A stretch of DNA of 64,000 bases from Erysipelotrichaceae bacterium (GCA_015059105.1 SVBB01000005.1:33368-97367), one strand, 5' to 3'; shown: positions 34,865 to 44,028, counted from the first letter of the stretch. Program-made: numbers and translations. Notes: generated from the sequence alone by a model not told the origin.

Positions 34865-35299
34865 ATGAACAAAAGAGACATAGTTTCTCGTTTCAAATAT
34901 GTAAGAATCCAAGGACAAGAACTCGCCGAAAATACGATGTACGCGAAAGGGATTTTTTCAATGTGCTGGGACCTCATTCAAAACGATAAGATGGATGAAG
35001 AAGACGCTAGTCTATACAAAGCAATCGATGATTGGTTCGCGGAAACTTTGCCTTGGCCTCCACAATGCAAAAATCAAGAGAAAGTCATCTGTTTCTTTAA
35101 AACAGAGAATTCTAAAGAAATGCTAAATATGATTGTCCCTGCAATGTGGTTACTTGAAAGATATAACCATCCATTCTATCTCGTTTATACAAATTCTTTG
35201 CCCGGAGAAATCGTCTATGAAGACCAATATCAAGTCGCTTGCAAGGTAAGCGGGAAACTCGATATTAAACCCGTTCCAAAAAGTTGGTCGCCAAAATAA
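34865..35299 (+). CDS. Hypothetical cytosolic protein
   Basis: 144 residues from the ATG at 34865; a GTG at 34847 in frame would add six residues but overlaps the promoter. It has no signal peptide or membrane helix. The segment KEMLNMIVPAMWLLERYNHPFYLVYTN is the most structured-looking part, and two Trp-rich patches (DDWFAETLPWPPQ, KSWSPK) stand out. I do not recognise a family. It is divergent from the NRPS operon across only 59 bp, so their regulation may be linked. Confidence 0.65.
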   Translation: MNKRDIVSRFKYVRIQGQELAENTMYAKGIFSMCWDLIQNDKMDEEDASLYKAIDDWFAETLPWPPQCKNQEKVICFFKTENSKEMLNMIVPAMWLLERYNHPFYLVYTNSLPGEIVYEDQYQVACKVSGKLDIKPVPKSWSPK

Positions 35300-35374
35300 A
35301 CGCTTTTTTGTTAAATTTTATTTGTAAAATAAAAGGAAAAATGTATATTAGTTAATATAGGAGGAAAAGTATCA

Positions 35375-35596
35375 ATGAAATGGTTCAATAGTCAATCAAG
35401 ATTAGTCCAACTCATTTTACTCTTAATCCCATTCGTTAACTGGATCGTTGAAATCTTCGTCCGTGTTACTGCAGTTGTTGAAAAACCATCTACAGAAAAC
35501 ATCCTCGGTGTTATCTTCGGCTTAATCATCCCAGTCTTCGGTTGGATTGACTTAATTTGGGTTCTCTTATTCAACCACCTCTGCCTTTGCAAATAA
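35375..35596 (+). CDS. Small two-helix membrane protein
   Basis: 73 residues with two hydrophobic helices (LVQLILLLIPFVNWIVEIF and ILGVIFGLIIPVFGWIDLIWVLLF) joined by a short polar turn, ending HLCLCK. A GGAGGAAAAGTATCA leader gives a good ribosome site, and a terminator follows, so it is a single-gene unit. Proteins of this form are common in Firmicutes without a known role. Confidence 0.7.
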   Translation: MKWFNSQSRLVQLILLLIPFVNWIVEIFVRVTAVVEKPSTENILGVIFGLIIPVFGWIDLIWVLLFNHLCLCK

Positions 35597-35620
35597 TTAC
35601 TGCAAAGTAAGGGAAAAAGA

Positions 35621-35650
35621 AAACTCCCAAATTGCAAATGGGAGTTTTTT
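35621..35650. terminator. Bidirectional terminator
   Basis: Stem AAACTCCCA/TGGGAGTTT with a T run on the plus side and an A-rich left flank. It serves the small membrane gene and the convergent minus-strand gene. Confidence 0.85.
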
Positions 35651-35666
35651 ATTTTTCTTTTTTTGT

Positions 35667-36047
35667 TTATTCGACTTTCGTTTCTTTCACTTCAGCTTCA
35701 ACGATTTGTTGAGTTTCGCTAGAACGATTACGGGCTAAACGGGCTGCTCTTCTTTGAGCCTTTTCATAATCACGATCAGTATTGCGCGCGTTAACTAATA
35801 AGATAATTACCATGAGAACCGCGCCGATAGAGAAGATGATTAAACCCCAACCAAAGAATCCTAAGCCAAAGATTTTTGCAATTGCATCACTTGCTTGTTT
35901 TAAGTAATTGTTCGCGCTGCTAACTTGTAAATTGTCAGCGATAAGTCCGAGGACAGTATAAGTTAATCCCCAAATCATTAACGCCCCTAAAACACAGTAG
36001 GCAATCTTTTCAAATAATGAAAATTCTTTTTTGCTATTCTTTGGCAT
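35667..36047 (-). CDS. Two-helix membrane protein, unknown
   Basis: 126 residues. A basic N-terminus (MPKNSKKEF) precedes a first helix (IAYCVLGALMIWGLTYTVLGLIA), a ~25-residue extracytoplasmic loop, a second helix (FFGWGLIIFSIGAVLMVIILLV) and an Arg/Glu-rich cytosolic tail ending EAEVKETKVE. No family is recognised. It is 11 bp downstream of the 290-residue gene and follows it in the same minus-strand operon with the HAD hydrolase. Confidence 0.65.
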   Translation of the reverse strand: MPKNSKKEFSLFEKIAYCVLGALMIWGLTYTVLGLIADNLQVSSANNYLKQASDAIAKIFGLGFFGWGLIIFSIGAVLMVIILLVNARNTDRDYEKAQRRAARLARNRSSETQQIVEAEVKETKVE

Positions 36048-36058
36048 AATTATTCTCC

Positions 36059-36931
36059 TTAGGCTTTCGCTTCTTCGCTTTTGTTATTTTGAGCTTGTCT
36101 AGCAGCATTGATCGTCTCAACCATTTCCTTCATCGCTTCTTGGAATTTGGCTTGATATTGTGGAGCGAGTTCGTTGACGAATGGTCCAATCTTATCAAAG
36201 CAAGATTTGAAGAAATCATTAAATGGTTTATTGTCTCTTCTGTCTCTTCTACCTTCAGTCATTTCAATGAGTTCGATAACTTCATCGATATCATCTAAAG
36301 TACGATTGTCAGTCGCGTGGATATGGGCTCTCACAAAACGGAGCATTCCTGCTAATTTAGAGAGTTCATTTTGAACGATAAAGTTGGATTGTGGAGATGG
36401 GACACCTTTAGTTTCACCCATCACTTTTTGGAACTCCGCGAAACTCTTTTGATATTCTTGCAAAATCAAAAATACCTTCAAAATGCGGTCAAAATGTTCA
36501 TCTAATCCCACAACTTCAATAGTTAATTGTTCCTCTTGTTTGTTGTTTCTCGCATAAGCAACGTGAGAATACATGATGTCTCTAATCGTTTCGCTTAAAT
36601 AGACGACATAATCGTAAATCTTGATGTGTTGAGTGTGATCAACTCTCACGAATTTATCAGCTTCACTAATCATTAAAACATTGGAATTCTCGCTATAGAT
36701 TTCATCTAAAAATTCATTATATTTTTCAATGAATTCTTTGAGTTTGTCTTCGTTATCTTTGATGAATTTTCCGATGAAGGATTTTTCATCTTTAAGACTA
36801 GAAAGAATTTGCTTTCTTTGGTTGTAGACGGCGATTTCGTGATCGCGTGGAAGTGCGTATTCCATCGTCTCGCGTAATGTCTTTAAGACGTTGCATAAAT
36901 CGAGGATGCGTAGGCTGGTATCATTTAACAT
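36059..36931 (-). CDS. Helical cytosolic protein, unknown
   Basis: 290 residues, predicted almost wholly alpha-helical with coiled-coil-like stretches (DEKSFIGKFIKDNEDKLK, EFIEKYNEFLDEIY) and an Ala/Gln-rich C-terminus (INAARQAQNNKSEEAKA). There is no catalytic motif, membrane helix or signal. It overlaps the HAD hydrolase gene by 11 bp upstream and precedes a two-helix membrane protein, so the three are probably co-expressed. The function is not recognisable. Confidence 0.65.
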   Translation of the reverse strand: MLNDTSLRILDLCNVLKTLRETMEYALPRDHEIAVYNQRKQILSSLKDEKSFIGKFIKDNEDKLKEFIEKYNEFLDEIYSENSNVLMISEADKFVRVDHTQHIKIYDYVVYLSETIRDIMYSHVAYARNNKQEEQLTIEVVGLDEHFDRILKVFLILQEYQKSFAEFQKVMGETKGVPSPQSNFIVQNELSKLAGMLRFVRAHIHATDNRTLDDIDEVIELIEMTEGRRDRRDNKPFNDFFKSCFDKIGPFVNELAPQYQAKFQEAMKEMVETINAARQAQNNKSEEAKA

Positions 36932-37778
36932 TGGTTTTTTCCTCCTTTAATAACAGCTTGTCTAGTTTGTAGACTCTACGAATAACATGTTTGGCATATT
37001 TCTTCACAGACGGATAGGCTTTTGCCATAACATAGCTATTCTCATGATAGAGGTTGAACATCGTAATGTCGTTACCAGAATCCCCGACAACATAGACATC
37101 GCTAGGATTTATTTTAAGATATTTTGCGTAATAGTCAACACTCGCGCCTTTATCGCACCCGACAGGCGTGATTTCATTGACAATACTTGTCCAGGAAGAT
37201 TCGATATCTGTACATTCTTCCCTGATGATCTTATTTATTTCTTTTGTAATCTCTTTTTTGCTCTTGCCCATGCCGAAGAAAGTCATCATTTTGACGATGT
37301 CGCCATGTTCCACTTCTTCATCGAATTTCCTATTGTTCAAGATGTATGGTTCACGAGATTTTCCTTGGAAGAACCAAGTAAACCAATAAAACCAAGATAA
37401 CACCCTTGATGTCACCGAATTGTTTTTAATAATAAGAGGATATTCAGAAGTTGTTAACAAATAGGCAAGAGGATGAAATCTCTTATCTAAGAATTCAATT
37501 GTCTTTTTTAAAGTTTGGTTATCGACGCTGACGTGTTTGACAACTTTTCCGTCGATTTCAATATGGGAACCAATGCCCGCGATGACATCGACTGGTCTAT
37601 CGATATCTTTTCCAACTAAATTTAAAAATTTAGCATCACGGGAGCTCACGAGAACAATACGGTTGCCAGCATCATACCAATGTTGCAAGAATTTTATATT
37701 CTTTTTGCTGACTCTATGTCTAAAAGAATATGGATATAACAATGTGCCATCTAAATCTAACGCTAATACTTTTTGCAT
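36921..37778 (-). CDS. HAD-superfamily hydrolase, Cof type
   Basis: 285 residues. The nucleophile motif LDLDGTLLYP is at the start, VLVSSRD follows as motif II, and VGDSGNDITMF near the end is motif IV. The cap between them is of the type IIB (Cof/YidA) kind. These enzymes dephosphorylate sugar phosphates or cofactors; the substrate cannot be told from sequence. It is the first gene of a three-gene minus-strand operon. Confidence 0.85.
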   Translation of the reverse strand: MQKVLALDLDGTLLYPYSFRHRVSKKNIKFLQHWYDAGNRIVLVSSRDAKFLNLVGKDIDRPVDVIAGIGSHIEIDGKVVKHVSVDNQTLKKTIEFLDKRFHPLAYLLTTSEYPLIIKNNSVTSRVLSWFYWFTWFFQGKSREPYILNNRKFDEEVEHGDIVKMMTFFGMGKSKKEITKEINKIIREECTDIESSWTSIVNEITPVGCDKGASVDYYAKYLKINPSDVYVVGDSGNDITMFNLYHENSYVMAKAYPSVKKYAKHVIRRVYKLDKLLLKEEKTNVK

Positions 37779-37806
37779 ATAAAGTATTATAAACGAGTTT
37801 ACCCAA

Positions 37807-37833
37807 AATAAAAAGGCGATTTATAAAACCGCC
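37807..37833 (-). terminator. hpf terminator
   Basis: Minus-strand stem AGGGCGG...TCGCCTT (GGCG/CGCC core with an AT-rich loop), followed by a T-rich run. Confidence 0.6.
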
Positions 37834-37854
37834 CTATTATTTTAATAATAATGA

Positions 37855-38409
37855 TTATTGTTTAATTGGATTTTCCGCTTGGATAACGCCGTATCCACCA
37901 TCATTTCTAATATAAACAACAGAGATTAAGTCGTCTTCTTCATCTAAATATAAGAAGAATGAGTGACCTAATGCTTCCATACGTGAAATTGCTTCATCGA
38001 TACTCATTGGGTCTAGATAGTAAGATTTGCTTCTAACGATAACATCTTCTTCATCAGCTTTCTTTTCTTCTTCAACGCGATCGAAGTCGATAGCTTTTCC
38101 GAGAGATAATCTTTGATTAGAACGATCCATTCTCGTCTTCAATTTACGCATTTGACCTTCGAGTTTGTCAACGGCTGAGTCAATCGCTGCATATAAATCA
38201 GGATCTCTAACTTCGGCACGAAGATTGATGCGTGGGAGGAAGATTGTCACTTCCACCTTTTGGACACCGACATGTGTGGAACAAACTGCGCGGCAGAGAA
38301 CGTCTTCATTGATAAGGAAATACTTATCCATGCGAGACATCTTTTTCTCAATCGCATCAGAAATCCCTTCGGTAATCTCGATGTTTTTTCCGATAATTTG
38401 GTATTTCAT
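37855..38409 (-). CDS. hpf: Ribosome hibernation promoting factor, long form
   Basis: 184 residues. The N-terminal ~100 residues carry the S30AE/YfiA ribosome-binding domain (IIGKNIEITEGISDAIEKK, RAEVRDPDLYAAIDSAVDKL). A charged linker follows, and a C-terminal dimerisation domain reads RSKSYYLDPMSIDEAISRM. Long HPFs of Firmicutes join two 70S ribosomes into inactive 100S dimers in stationary phase or stress. It is a single-gene unit with its own terminator and an AAAGGAGTG ribosome site. Confidence 0.95.
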   Translation of the reverse strand: MKYQIIGKNIEITEGISDAIEKKMSRMDKYFLINEDVLCRAVCSTHVGVQKVEVTIFLPRINLRAEVRDPDLYAAIDSAVDKLEGQMRKLKTRMDRSNQRLSLGKAIDFDRVEEEKKADEEDVIVRSKSYYLDPMSIDEAISRMEALGHSFFLYLDEEDDLISVVYIRNDGGYGVIQAENPIKQ

Positions 38410-38502
38410 ATGTCTACACTCCTTTCCAAATTTCTTAGCCCGGAGAGGTTTATATTTTTATTGTATACCAAAAGAGACAATCTATCATTAATAAAATTAA
38501 AA

Positions 38503-38531
38503 AAATAAAGGCTCACGTGTGTGAACCTTAT
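38503..38531 (-). terminator. Terminator of the pduL-TSCPD pair
   Basis: Minus-strand hairpin AAGGTTCAC...GTGAGCCTT with one G-U pair, followed by TATTTTTTT. Confidence 0.75.
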
Positions 38532-38534
38532 AAA

Positions 38535-38783
38535 TTATAATTGTACCTTCTTCAAACCCTTCGCGATTTGATCTGGACAGCTTGTTCCGTTACGGCACTG
38601 GATACCTTCAAGTTTAGCGATAACATCTTTAATGTGCATACCGACGATGAGGGAGCAAATACCATCTAAATTGCCTTTGCATCCCGCGATATGAGACGCT
38701 TTGGTAATGATCCCATTATCATCATATTCAATGTGAATTTGACGGGAACAAACGTTTTGTGGTTGGAAATCGATGCTTGGCAT
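38535..38783 (-). CDS. TSCPD domain protein
   Basis: The 82-residue protein ends with NGTSCPDQIAKGL, the TSCPD signature, with three further Cys residues spaced along the chain (VCSRQI, AGCKGN, IQCRNG). The set suggests a metal or nucleotide-reductase-like site; the same domain occurs at the end of some ribonucleotide reductases. As a stand-alone protein its role is unknown. It overlaps the pduL stop (ATGA-type junction), so the two are co-translated. Confidence 0.9.
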   Translation of the reverse strand: MPSIDFQPQNVCSRQIHIEYDDNGIITKASHIAGCKGNLDGICSLIVGMHIKDVIAKLEGIQCRNGTSCPDQIAKGLKKVQL

Positions 38784-39355
38784 TATTTAATGAGCTTTCC
38801 GTAGACTGTGCCCGCGCAGCCTGCCGCATTGGATTCATCTGTATCGATGTGGCACGCTAAAGCGAAGTCTGCACGCACTCTGACGACGACATCACCAAAG
38901 ATGAGGCTACGTCCATCAGTGTTAACTTCTAATTTGACGATTTGGCCGTTAGTGACTCCGAATTCTTCAGCATCAGCTGGAGTCATATGGATATGTCTTT
39001 TGGCAACGATGCAACCTTCTGCTAATTCGATTTCACCTTTTGGACCGACGAGTTTGACAGGGGCAGAGCCTTTAATGTCGCCGCTTTCTCTGATGACGAT
39101 TGGGACACCGATGCTTCTAGCATCAGTTGCAGAGATTTCCACTTGGGCATCTTTTCTAAAAGGTCCAAGAATGGAGACGTTTGCTAATGTTCTTTTTGGT
39201 CCGACGATATCGAGTCTAGATGTGGAGACAAATTGACCAGGTTGGCTGAGCATTCCTCTCACTTCTAATTTCGCATCTTCACCGAATAATACTTTGAATT
39301 GTTCTTCGTTTAAGTGGATGTGTCTTGCACTTGTTTCAACTAAAATTTCTTTCAT
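38783..39355 (-). CDS. pduL: PduL-type phosphate acyltransferase (phosphotransacetylase)
   Basis: 190 residues, two PduL domains. SARHIHL near the start, AKRHIHM in the middle and ACHIDTDESNAAGC near the end provide the metal-binding His residues of PduL. It exchanges CoA and phosphate on acetyl or propanoyl groups, and in an acetate-forming fermenter it would replace Pta. No microcompartment shell gene lies near, and there is no N-terminal encapsulation helix, so a housekeeping acetyl-phosphate role is likely. Confidence 0.92.
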   Translation of the reverse strand: MKEILVETSARHIHLNEEQFKVLFGEDAKLEVRGMLSQPGQFVSTSRLDIVGPKRTLANVSILGPFRKDAQVEISATDARSIGVPIVIRESGDIKGSAPVKLVGPKGEIELAEGCIVAKRHIHMTPADAEEFGVTNGQIVKLEVNTDGRSLIFGDVVVRVRADFALACHIDTDESNAAGCAGTVYGKLIK

Positions 39356-39476
39356 TGTTTTTTCCTTCTTATCGTGAATATTGTATCACTTTAAAAAACA
39401 TTTTCATTATTAATGACTTTTTTTATTCAAAAAACTTGTCAAATATATAAAAATGAAGTAGAAATAAGAAGTTAAT

Positions 39477-40901
39477 ATGGAAAAAGAAGAGTTACAAACA
39501 TTATTACAAGAGCTCATCGCGAACAAGCAAGCAAAGAAATTGAAGGAGTTATTTGAATCCACTCCAACTATTGATATCGCAGAAGCATTAGAAGATGAGA
39601 CAGATGTCAAATCTCTTCTTTATGTTATTCGTGTCATCGGCAGTGAATATTCTGCTGATTTCTTTACCGAACTAACTAGTGATCAGCAAGAAATGATCAT
39701 CAATGCTTTCACCGATAAAGAATTATTAACGATGTTAGAAAACTCTTTCGCCGACGATATCGTCGATACTTTGGAAGAGATGCCTGCTAACCTCGTGAGC
39801 CGTGTTTTAAAAGTCGCGCCTAAAGAATTAAGAAAAGATATTAATACATTATTAAATTATGAAGAAGATACAGCCGGCAGTTTGTTAACCACTGAATATT
39901 TAGATATGAAATCTTCTATGACTGTTGAAGAAGTCATTGAAGAAGTCAGAAAAAAAGGTAAAGATGCCGAAACTGTTTATACCATCTTTATTAGAGATAG
40001 CAAAAGAACGATGGTCGGTACTGTCGACTTAGATGATTTAATCTTCGCGAAAAAAGATCAAACGATGGAAGATATCATGAACCGCGACTTTGTCACTTGC
40101 CACGTCAATGATGACCAAGAGAAAATCGCTAACATGTTCAAACGTTATGACCTTAACGCGATGGCGGTTGTCAATAAAGAGAACAAGATTATCGGTATCA
40201 TCACTATCGATGACGTCGTCGATATTATCGTTGAAGAAGCAACAGAAGATATCTCGATGTTAAATCAAGTTACTCCTGTTGAAGATGAATATTTAAAGAC
40301 ACCGATCTATAAATTAGTTTTAAAATGTGTTCCTTGGATTATCGTCTTAATGATTTTACAAGTTTTCTCCACGATGATTCTTTCCCGTTTTGAAACAGCG
40401 ATTGCTGCTTTCTCAATCCTTTCCGTTTTCACTCCTCTTATCATGGATGCGGGTGGTAACTCTGGTAACCAAACCACAACGATTATCGTCCGTTCTTTAG
40501 CCTTAGATGAATTCGATAAAGGGGACGCTAAAAAAGTTATTTGGAAAGAATTTAGAGTGGCTCTTGTCATCGCTGGTATCATCGCTGTTTTCACTTTTGG
40601 ATGGTTGATGTTTGAAATGGCAATCGGCATTGTTTCCTTAGATAATGTCGTTGAAAAATACTCCTTCTTAAATAGAGGAACAACGATGGTTATCGTCGCT
40701 TCCTTAGTCTCTGGAACACTATTTGCAACTATCATAGTTTCAAGATTAATTGGGTGTTTGCTACCGTTTTTTGCAAAATTGATCAAAAAAGACCCTGCAG
40801 TTATGTGTGGACCTTTAACCACCACAATCGTCGATATTGTTTCCCTATTAACATATTTCCTATTATGGACTTTGGTGTTCGCTCCAATCCTTGGAATATA
40901 A
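39477..40901 (+). CDS. mgtE: Magnesium transporter MgtE
   Basis: 474 residues. The N-terminal MgtE_N helical domain (~1-130) is followed by two CBS domains (TVDLDDLIF, then NKENKIIGIITIDDVVDIIVEE) and five membrane helices. The pore signature is MDAGGNSGNQTTTIIVRSLA. It is a gated Mg2+ channel that closes when its CBS domains bind Mg2+. No M-box riboswitch is seen in the 120-bp leader. A single-gene unit, with AGAAG before the ATG. Confidence 0.95.
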   Translation: MEKEELQTLLQELIANKQAKKLKELFESTPTIDIAEALEDETDVKSLLYVIRVIGSEYSADFFTELTSDQQEMIINAFTDKELLTMLENSFADDIVDTLEEMPANLVSRVLKVAPKELRKDINTLLNYEEDTAGSLLTTEYLDMKSSMTVEEVIEEVRKKGKDAETVYTIFIRDSKRTMVGTVDLDDLIFAKKDQTMEDIMNRDFVTCHVNDDQEKIANMFKRYDLNAMAVVNKENKIIGIITIDDVVDIIVEEATEDISMLNQVTPVEDEYLKTPIYKLVLKCVPWIIVLMILQVFSTMILSRFETAIAAFSILSVFTPLIMDAGGNSGNQTTTIIVRSLALDEFDKGDAKKVIWKEFRVALVIAGIIAVFTFGWLMFEMAIGIVSLDNVVEKYSFLNRGTTMVIVASLVSGTLFATIIVSRLIGCLLPFFAKLIKKDPAVMCGPLTTTIVDIVSLLTYFLLWTLVFAPILGI

Positions 40902-40949
40902 ATAAAACTTGTAAAAGAAAATCACTTTACTTAGAATATTAAATGCAAT

Positions 40950-41034
40950 GCGCGAGTGGCGGAACTGGTAGACGCGTACGTTTGAGGGGCGTATATGGCA
41001 ACATGTGTGAGTTCGATTCTCATCCCGCGCACCA
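40950..41034 (+). tRNA. tRNA-Leu (GAG anticodon)
   Basis: Class II tRNA with CCA encoded. The acceptor arms GCGCGAG/CCCGCGC have one A-C mismatch; the anticodon loop TTGAGGG gives GAG; there is a long variable arm and a GTTCGATTC T arm. Confidence 0.92.
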
Positions 41035-41046
41035 AAATTAGATATT

Positions 41047-41073
41047 ACTCCCAACCTCGGGAGTTTTATTTTT
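41047..41073 (+). terminator. tRNA-Leu terminator
   Basis: Stem ACTCCC/GGGAGT with a short loop, then TTTTATTTTT. Confidence 0.85.
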
Positions 41074-41152
41074 GCAACAAATATTAGACAAATATATAAA
41101 TGTAGATTTAAATATATATTAGAAATAAGAACTGATTTATTAAGGAGTACTT

Positions 41153-41623
41153 ATGGAAAAAGAAAATAGATTTAATAGCGTCGTTTATATGTGGATGGCT
41201 TTTGGCATCACTATCGCCGCGACACTAATGATGTTTGTTCCGCAGTATATGATTGAAGGACAAATCATGAGTGCAACTGTTAACGGAGGTTTCTTTGGCA
41301 ATTCGTTACACGAAGGTGCATGGCCATCATTTATCGGTTATATGGCAATATTGTTAGGTGGACTTATGACCGGCTTCCTCGCTTTACCATTTGTCAGAAT
41401 TTCTTACAAAATGGAATGCTTTATCTTATTATGTGCCTCTGCTCTCGAATTAATCGGCATCGCATTAATCTCAATGGCGGTTGTTTGGTACTGCTTAATC
41501 AATGGTCAACCAAGTCTCATCACTCATTCCGGATATGTCTTACAAGCTGGCGCTTATATCGCCGATATCCTCGCCCTTCTTGCAATTATCTGTAATGTCC
41601 GTGCGATTTTATTAGATAAATAA
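41153..41623 (+). CDS. Four-helix membrane protein, unknown
   Basis: 156 residues with four hydrophobic helices, beginning MEKENRFNSVVYMWMAFGIT. The loop NGGFFGNSLHEGAWPSF between helices 1 and 2 is Gly-rich. No family is recognised. It has an AAGGAG site and its own terminator, so it stands alone between tRNA-Leu and pepF. Confidence 0.7.
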   Translation: MEKENRFNSVVYMWMAFGITIAATLMMFVPQYMIEGQIMSATVNGGFFGNSLHEGAWPSFIGYMAILLGGLMTGFLALPFVRISYKMECFILLCASALELIGIALISMAVVWYCLINGQPSLITHSGYVLQAGAYIADILALLAIICNVRAILLDK

Positions 41624-41640
41624 TATTTATAGGCAAATTA

Positions 41641-41668
41641 AAACCAGAGCGAGAAACTCTGGTTTTTG
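41641..41668. terminator. Bidirectional terminator
   Basis: Stem AAACCAGAG/CTCTGGTTT followed by a T run. It lies between the membrane gene and the convergent pepF. Confidence 0.85.
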
Positions 41669-41675
41669 TTTGATT

Positions 41676-43382
41676 TTATTCTTTAATTTCAAACTGTTTG
41701 AGGTATTTGCTAACACCCTTCACCGCTTTTTCGACATTGCCATCTTCAAATGGATTTCTAAGATGTGCTTTTTCTAATAGCTCTGTGAATGGATATTTGC
41801 CGCCCATCTTCGTATATTTGAGATAATGCTTCCAAGCTTTTTCGTGGTTCTTTTGATCTTCTAAGAAGAATTGGAAGGCGACCACTTGGGCAAGGGTGTA
41901 ATCGATATAATAGAATGGTCTTTCAAAGATATGAGATTGTCTGAGCCACCAAGTACCTCTATTTAAAGTTGGGCAATCATCATATTTCTTATGAGGAGTG
42001 TATTTCTCTTCAAGTTCTTTCCACTTCGCACATCTATCAGCGTGAGAAGCTTTTGGATTTTCATAGACGTAATGTTGAAATTCATCAACGCAAGCCCCAT
42101 AAGGCAAGAATTCAAGCGCGCCTGATAAATGGTGATATAAATATTTGCTCGCATCCTTTCCAAAGAAATCTTTCGCGAATGGATAAGCGAAGAATTCCAT
42201 ACTCATCGAATGGATTTCACAAGCTTCCATACCCGCGGAACGGTATTCTGGAACTTTGAAGTCCGCGCATAAATAAGCTTGGAAAGCATGACCGCCTTCA
42301 TGAGTTAAAACATCGACATCCCCCGCTGTTCCGTTGAAATTAGAGAAGATGAATGGGGATTTATATAATGCAAAACTCGTGCAATATCCACCTGGGGTTT
42401 TGCCTGGTCTTGCAGATAAATCCAATAATTCATATTTGACCATGAAGTCGAAGAATTCACCAGATTCTTTACCTAATGTGTGGTACATCTTATTCGCAAC
42501 ACCAACGAGATATTTTTCATCACCTGCTGGAACTGGATTGCCAGACTTAAATGATACAGAATAATCGTAGAATTCAGGGTTTTTCACTCCAATATTCTTC
42601 ATTTGTTGCTTGTATAATTTTTGACAAACAGGGACGACATATTCGTGAAGTTGTTCACGATATTTCTTCACTTCTTTAGCAGTATAATCTGTTCTACCCA
42701 TGTTGTAATAACCGAGTTCAACATAGTTCTTATAGCCGAGCTTCTTCGCCATTTCGTTTCTAAGGTTGACGAGTTGAGAATAGATGTCGCCTAATTCTTC
42801 ATCGTGTTCACCCAACCACTTGTCTAAAGCAATCGCCGCTTCTTTACGAGTACCTCTATCGATATCTTGCATATATTTGCCAATTTGAGGAAGATTTAAA
42901 ATCTCGCCTCTAAATGGAATCTTGGCGGTGCCTAAGATTTCAGAATAACGCGTGCACAACTTATTCTCTTCAATAGATTCGTTGATAATCTTTTCATCAA
43001 AGGCTTTTAAGCTGAGATCGATTTGTTTTAATAAATATTTGCCGTACTTAGCTTCTAAATCTTTTCTATAACGCGCTTTGGATAAGATTTTGTTATAGGC
43101 GACGCGATATTTATTAACAATTGGTGAAAGCTCATCCATCACTTGCATCGCTTTCTTATTTCTTAAATTAGTAGAATCCAAAGTATAACGGACATAGATG
43201 ATAGAGAACTGGGTGTCGAGTTCATCCATGAATTTGTTCCAGTGTTTGATCGCTGTCGAAGCGGTATTGATAGAGCCGCATTCTTTGATTTCTTCAATCA
43301 ACTTTTCAAGTTTGTTAACAGTTCTTTTCTCAGTTGGAACAATAAATGGGTACTGAGAAAACTTAATTGGTTCGACTTTCAT
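41676..43382 (-). CDS. pepF: M3-family oligoendopeptidase
   Basis: The 568-residue cytosolic zinc peptidase has active site HEGGHAFQAY (the HExxH variant of this M3 clade, both His and the Glu present) and the third ligand Glu downstream (SAGMEACEIHSMSMEFF). It has the M3 substrate loop YSVSFKSGNPVPAGDEKY and a long helical N-terminus. It degrades imported or turnover peptides. An AGGAGG site stands before the start. It forms a unit with no obvious partner. Confidence 0.93.
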   Translation of the reverse strand: MKVEPIKFSQYPFIVPTEKRTVNKLEKLIEEIKECGSINTASTAIKHWNKFMDELDTQFSIIYVRYTLDSTNLRNKKAMQVMDELSPIVNKYRVAYNKILSKARYRKDLEAKYGKYLLKQIDLSLKAFDEKIINESIEENKLCTRYSEILGTAKIPFRGEILNLPQIGKYMQDIDRGTRKEAAIALDKWLGEHDEELGDIYSQLVNLRNEMAKKLGYKNYVELGYYNMGRTDYTAKEVKKYREQLHEYVVPVCQKLYKQQMKNIGVKNPEFYDYSVSFKSGNPVPAGDEKYLVGVANKMYHTLGKESGEFFDFMVKYELLDLSARPGKTPGGYCTSFALYKSPFIFSNFNGTAGDVDVLTHEGGHAFQAYLCADFKVPEYRSAGMEACEIHSMSMEFFAYPFAKDFFGKDASKYLYHHLSGALEFLPYGACVDEFQHYVYENPKASHADRCAKWKELEEKYTPHKKYDDCPTLNRGTWWLRQSHIFERPFYYIDYTLAQVVAFQFFLEDQKNHEKAWKHYLKYTKMGGKYPFTELLEKAHLRNPFEDGNVEKAVKGVSKYLKQFEIKE

Positions 43383-43420
43383 GCTAATCCTCCTAGTGAA
43401 CGTCTAAAAATATGTATTGA

Positions 43421-43948
43421 TTAAGCAATAATTTGCTTACTTTGAACTTTTAATAATTTGTAGATAAAACGGGTTGGAAGGAAACTAACCCAGTAATTGA
43501 AACCTAAAACATCCGCGTTATACATCGCGATTAAGTTGCGGTAATTCGCATCCATCTCGGTGATGTTGTTCTTCGCTTGACGAATCTCGCCATGTTTAGA
43601 TAATCTTTCATTCTTTTCCGCAAGATAAACTAGTTCATCTCTAAGTGCGGATAAAGACGCTCTTGCTTCTAAGCATGCTCTACTTTCTTGATTGGAGAAA
43701 CAATCAGGATTGATTTCATCAAACATTCTGATGTATTTGTCGCCAATCTTGACATTGTATTTGTCGAGAATGGTTAATAATTTTTTGATACTGTCATATT
43801 TATAGTGAAGGAACACTTCAAGAGCTTTGTTATGTTTGATGAAGATTTTTCTAAACATTAAAACAAAGATGACATCCATAATGACCATTAATAGATATAG
43901 CCCAAGGATTATTCCTAACACTAATAAGACGATTTGATAAGCTTCCAT
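43421..43948 (-). CDS. LemA-like membrane protein
   Basis: 175 residues. One N-terminal membrane helix (IVLLVLGIILGLYLLMVIMDVIFVLMF) is followed by a long helical region that ends NYRNLIAMYNADVLGFNYWVSFLPT, the pattern of the LemA C-terminal motif (YN-x-x-V-x-x-x-N, fP). LemA proteins are surface or inner-membrane helical bundles without a settled role. The two Cys in the middle (NPDCFSNQESRACLEARA) are not a family feature. Confidence 0.65.
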   Translation of the reverse strand: MEAYQIVLLVLGIILGLYLLMVIMDVIFVLMFRKIFIKHNKALEVFLHYKYDSIKKLLTILDKYNVKIGDKYIRMFDEINPDCFSNQESRACLEARASLSALRDELVYLAEKNERLSKHGEIRQAKNNITEMDANYRNLIAMYNADVLGFNYWVSFLPTRFIYKLLKVQSKQIIA

Positions 43949-43999
43949 AACTCTATTATATTAACATATAAATCACATTTATCAAGACATGGTATGTAA

Positions 44000-44028
44000 T
44001 TGATTATATTATCTTTTTGTGATAATAT
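44000..44028 (+). promoter_or_regulatory. Promoter of the HAD-S1-pgi operon
   Basis: TTGATT (44000-44005), a 17-nt spacer and TAATAT (44023-44028). Transcription should start around 44035, about 4 nt before the ATG at 44039, leaving almost no leader and no Shine-Dalgarno. Confidence 0.5.

Noticed and set aside
39356..39476. M-box magnesium riboswitch before mgtE
   Set aside because: The 120-base leader is AT-rich, with no conserved helices or terminator.
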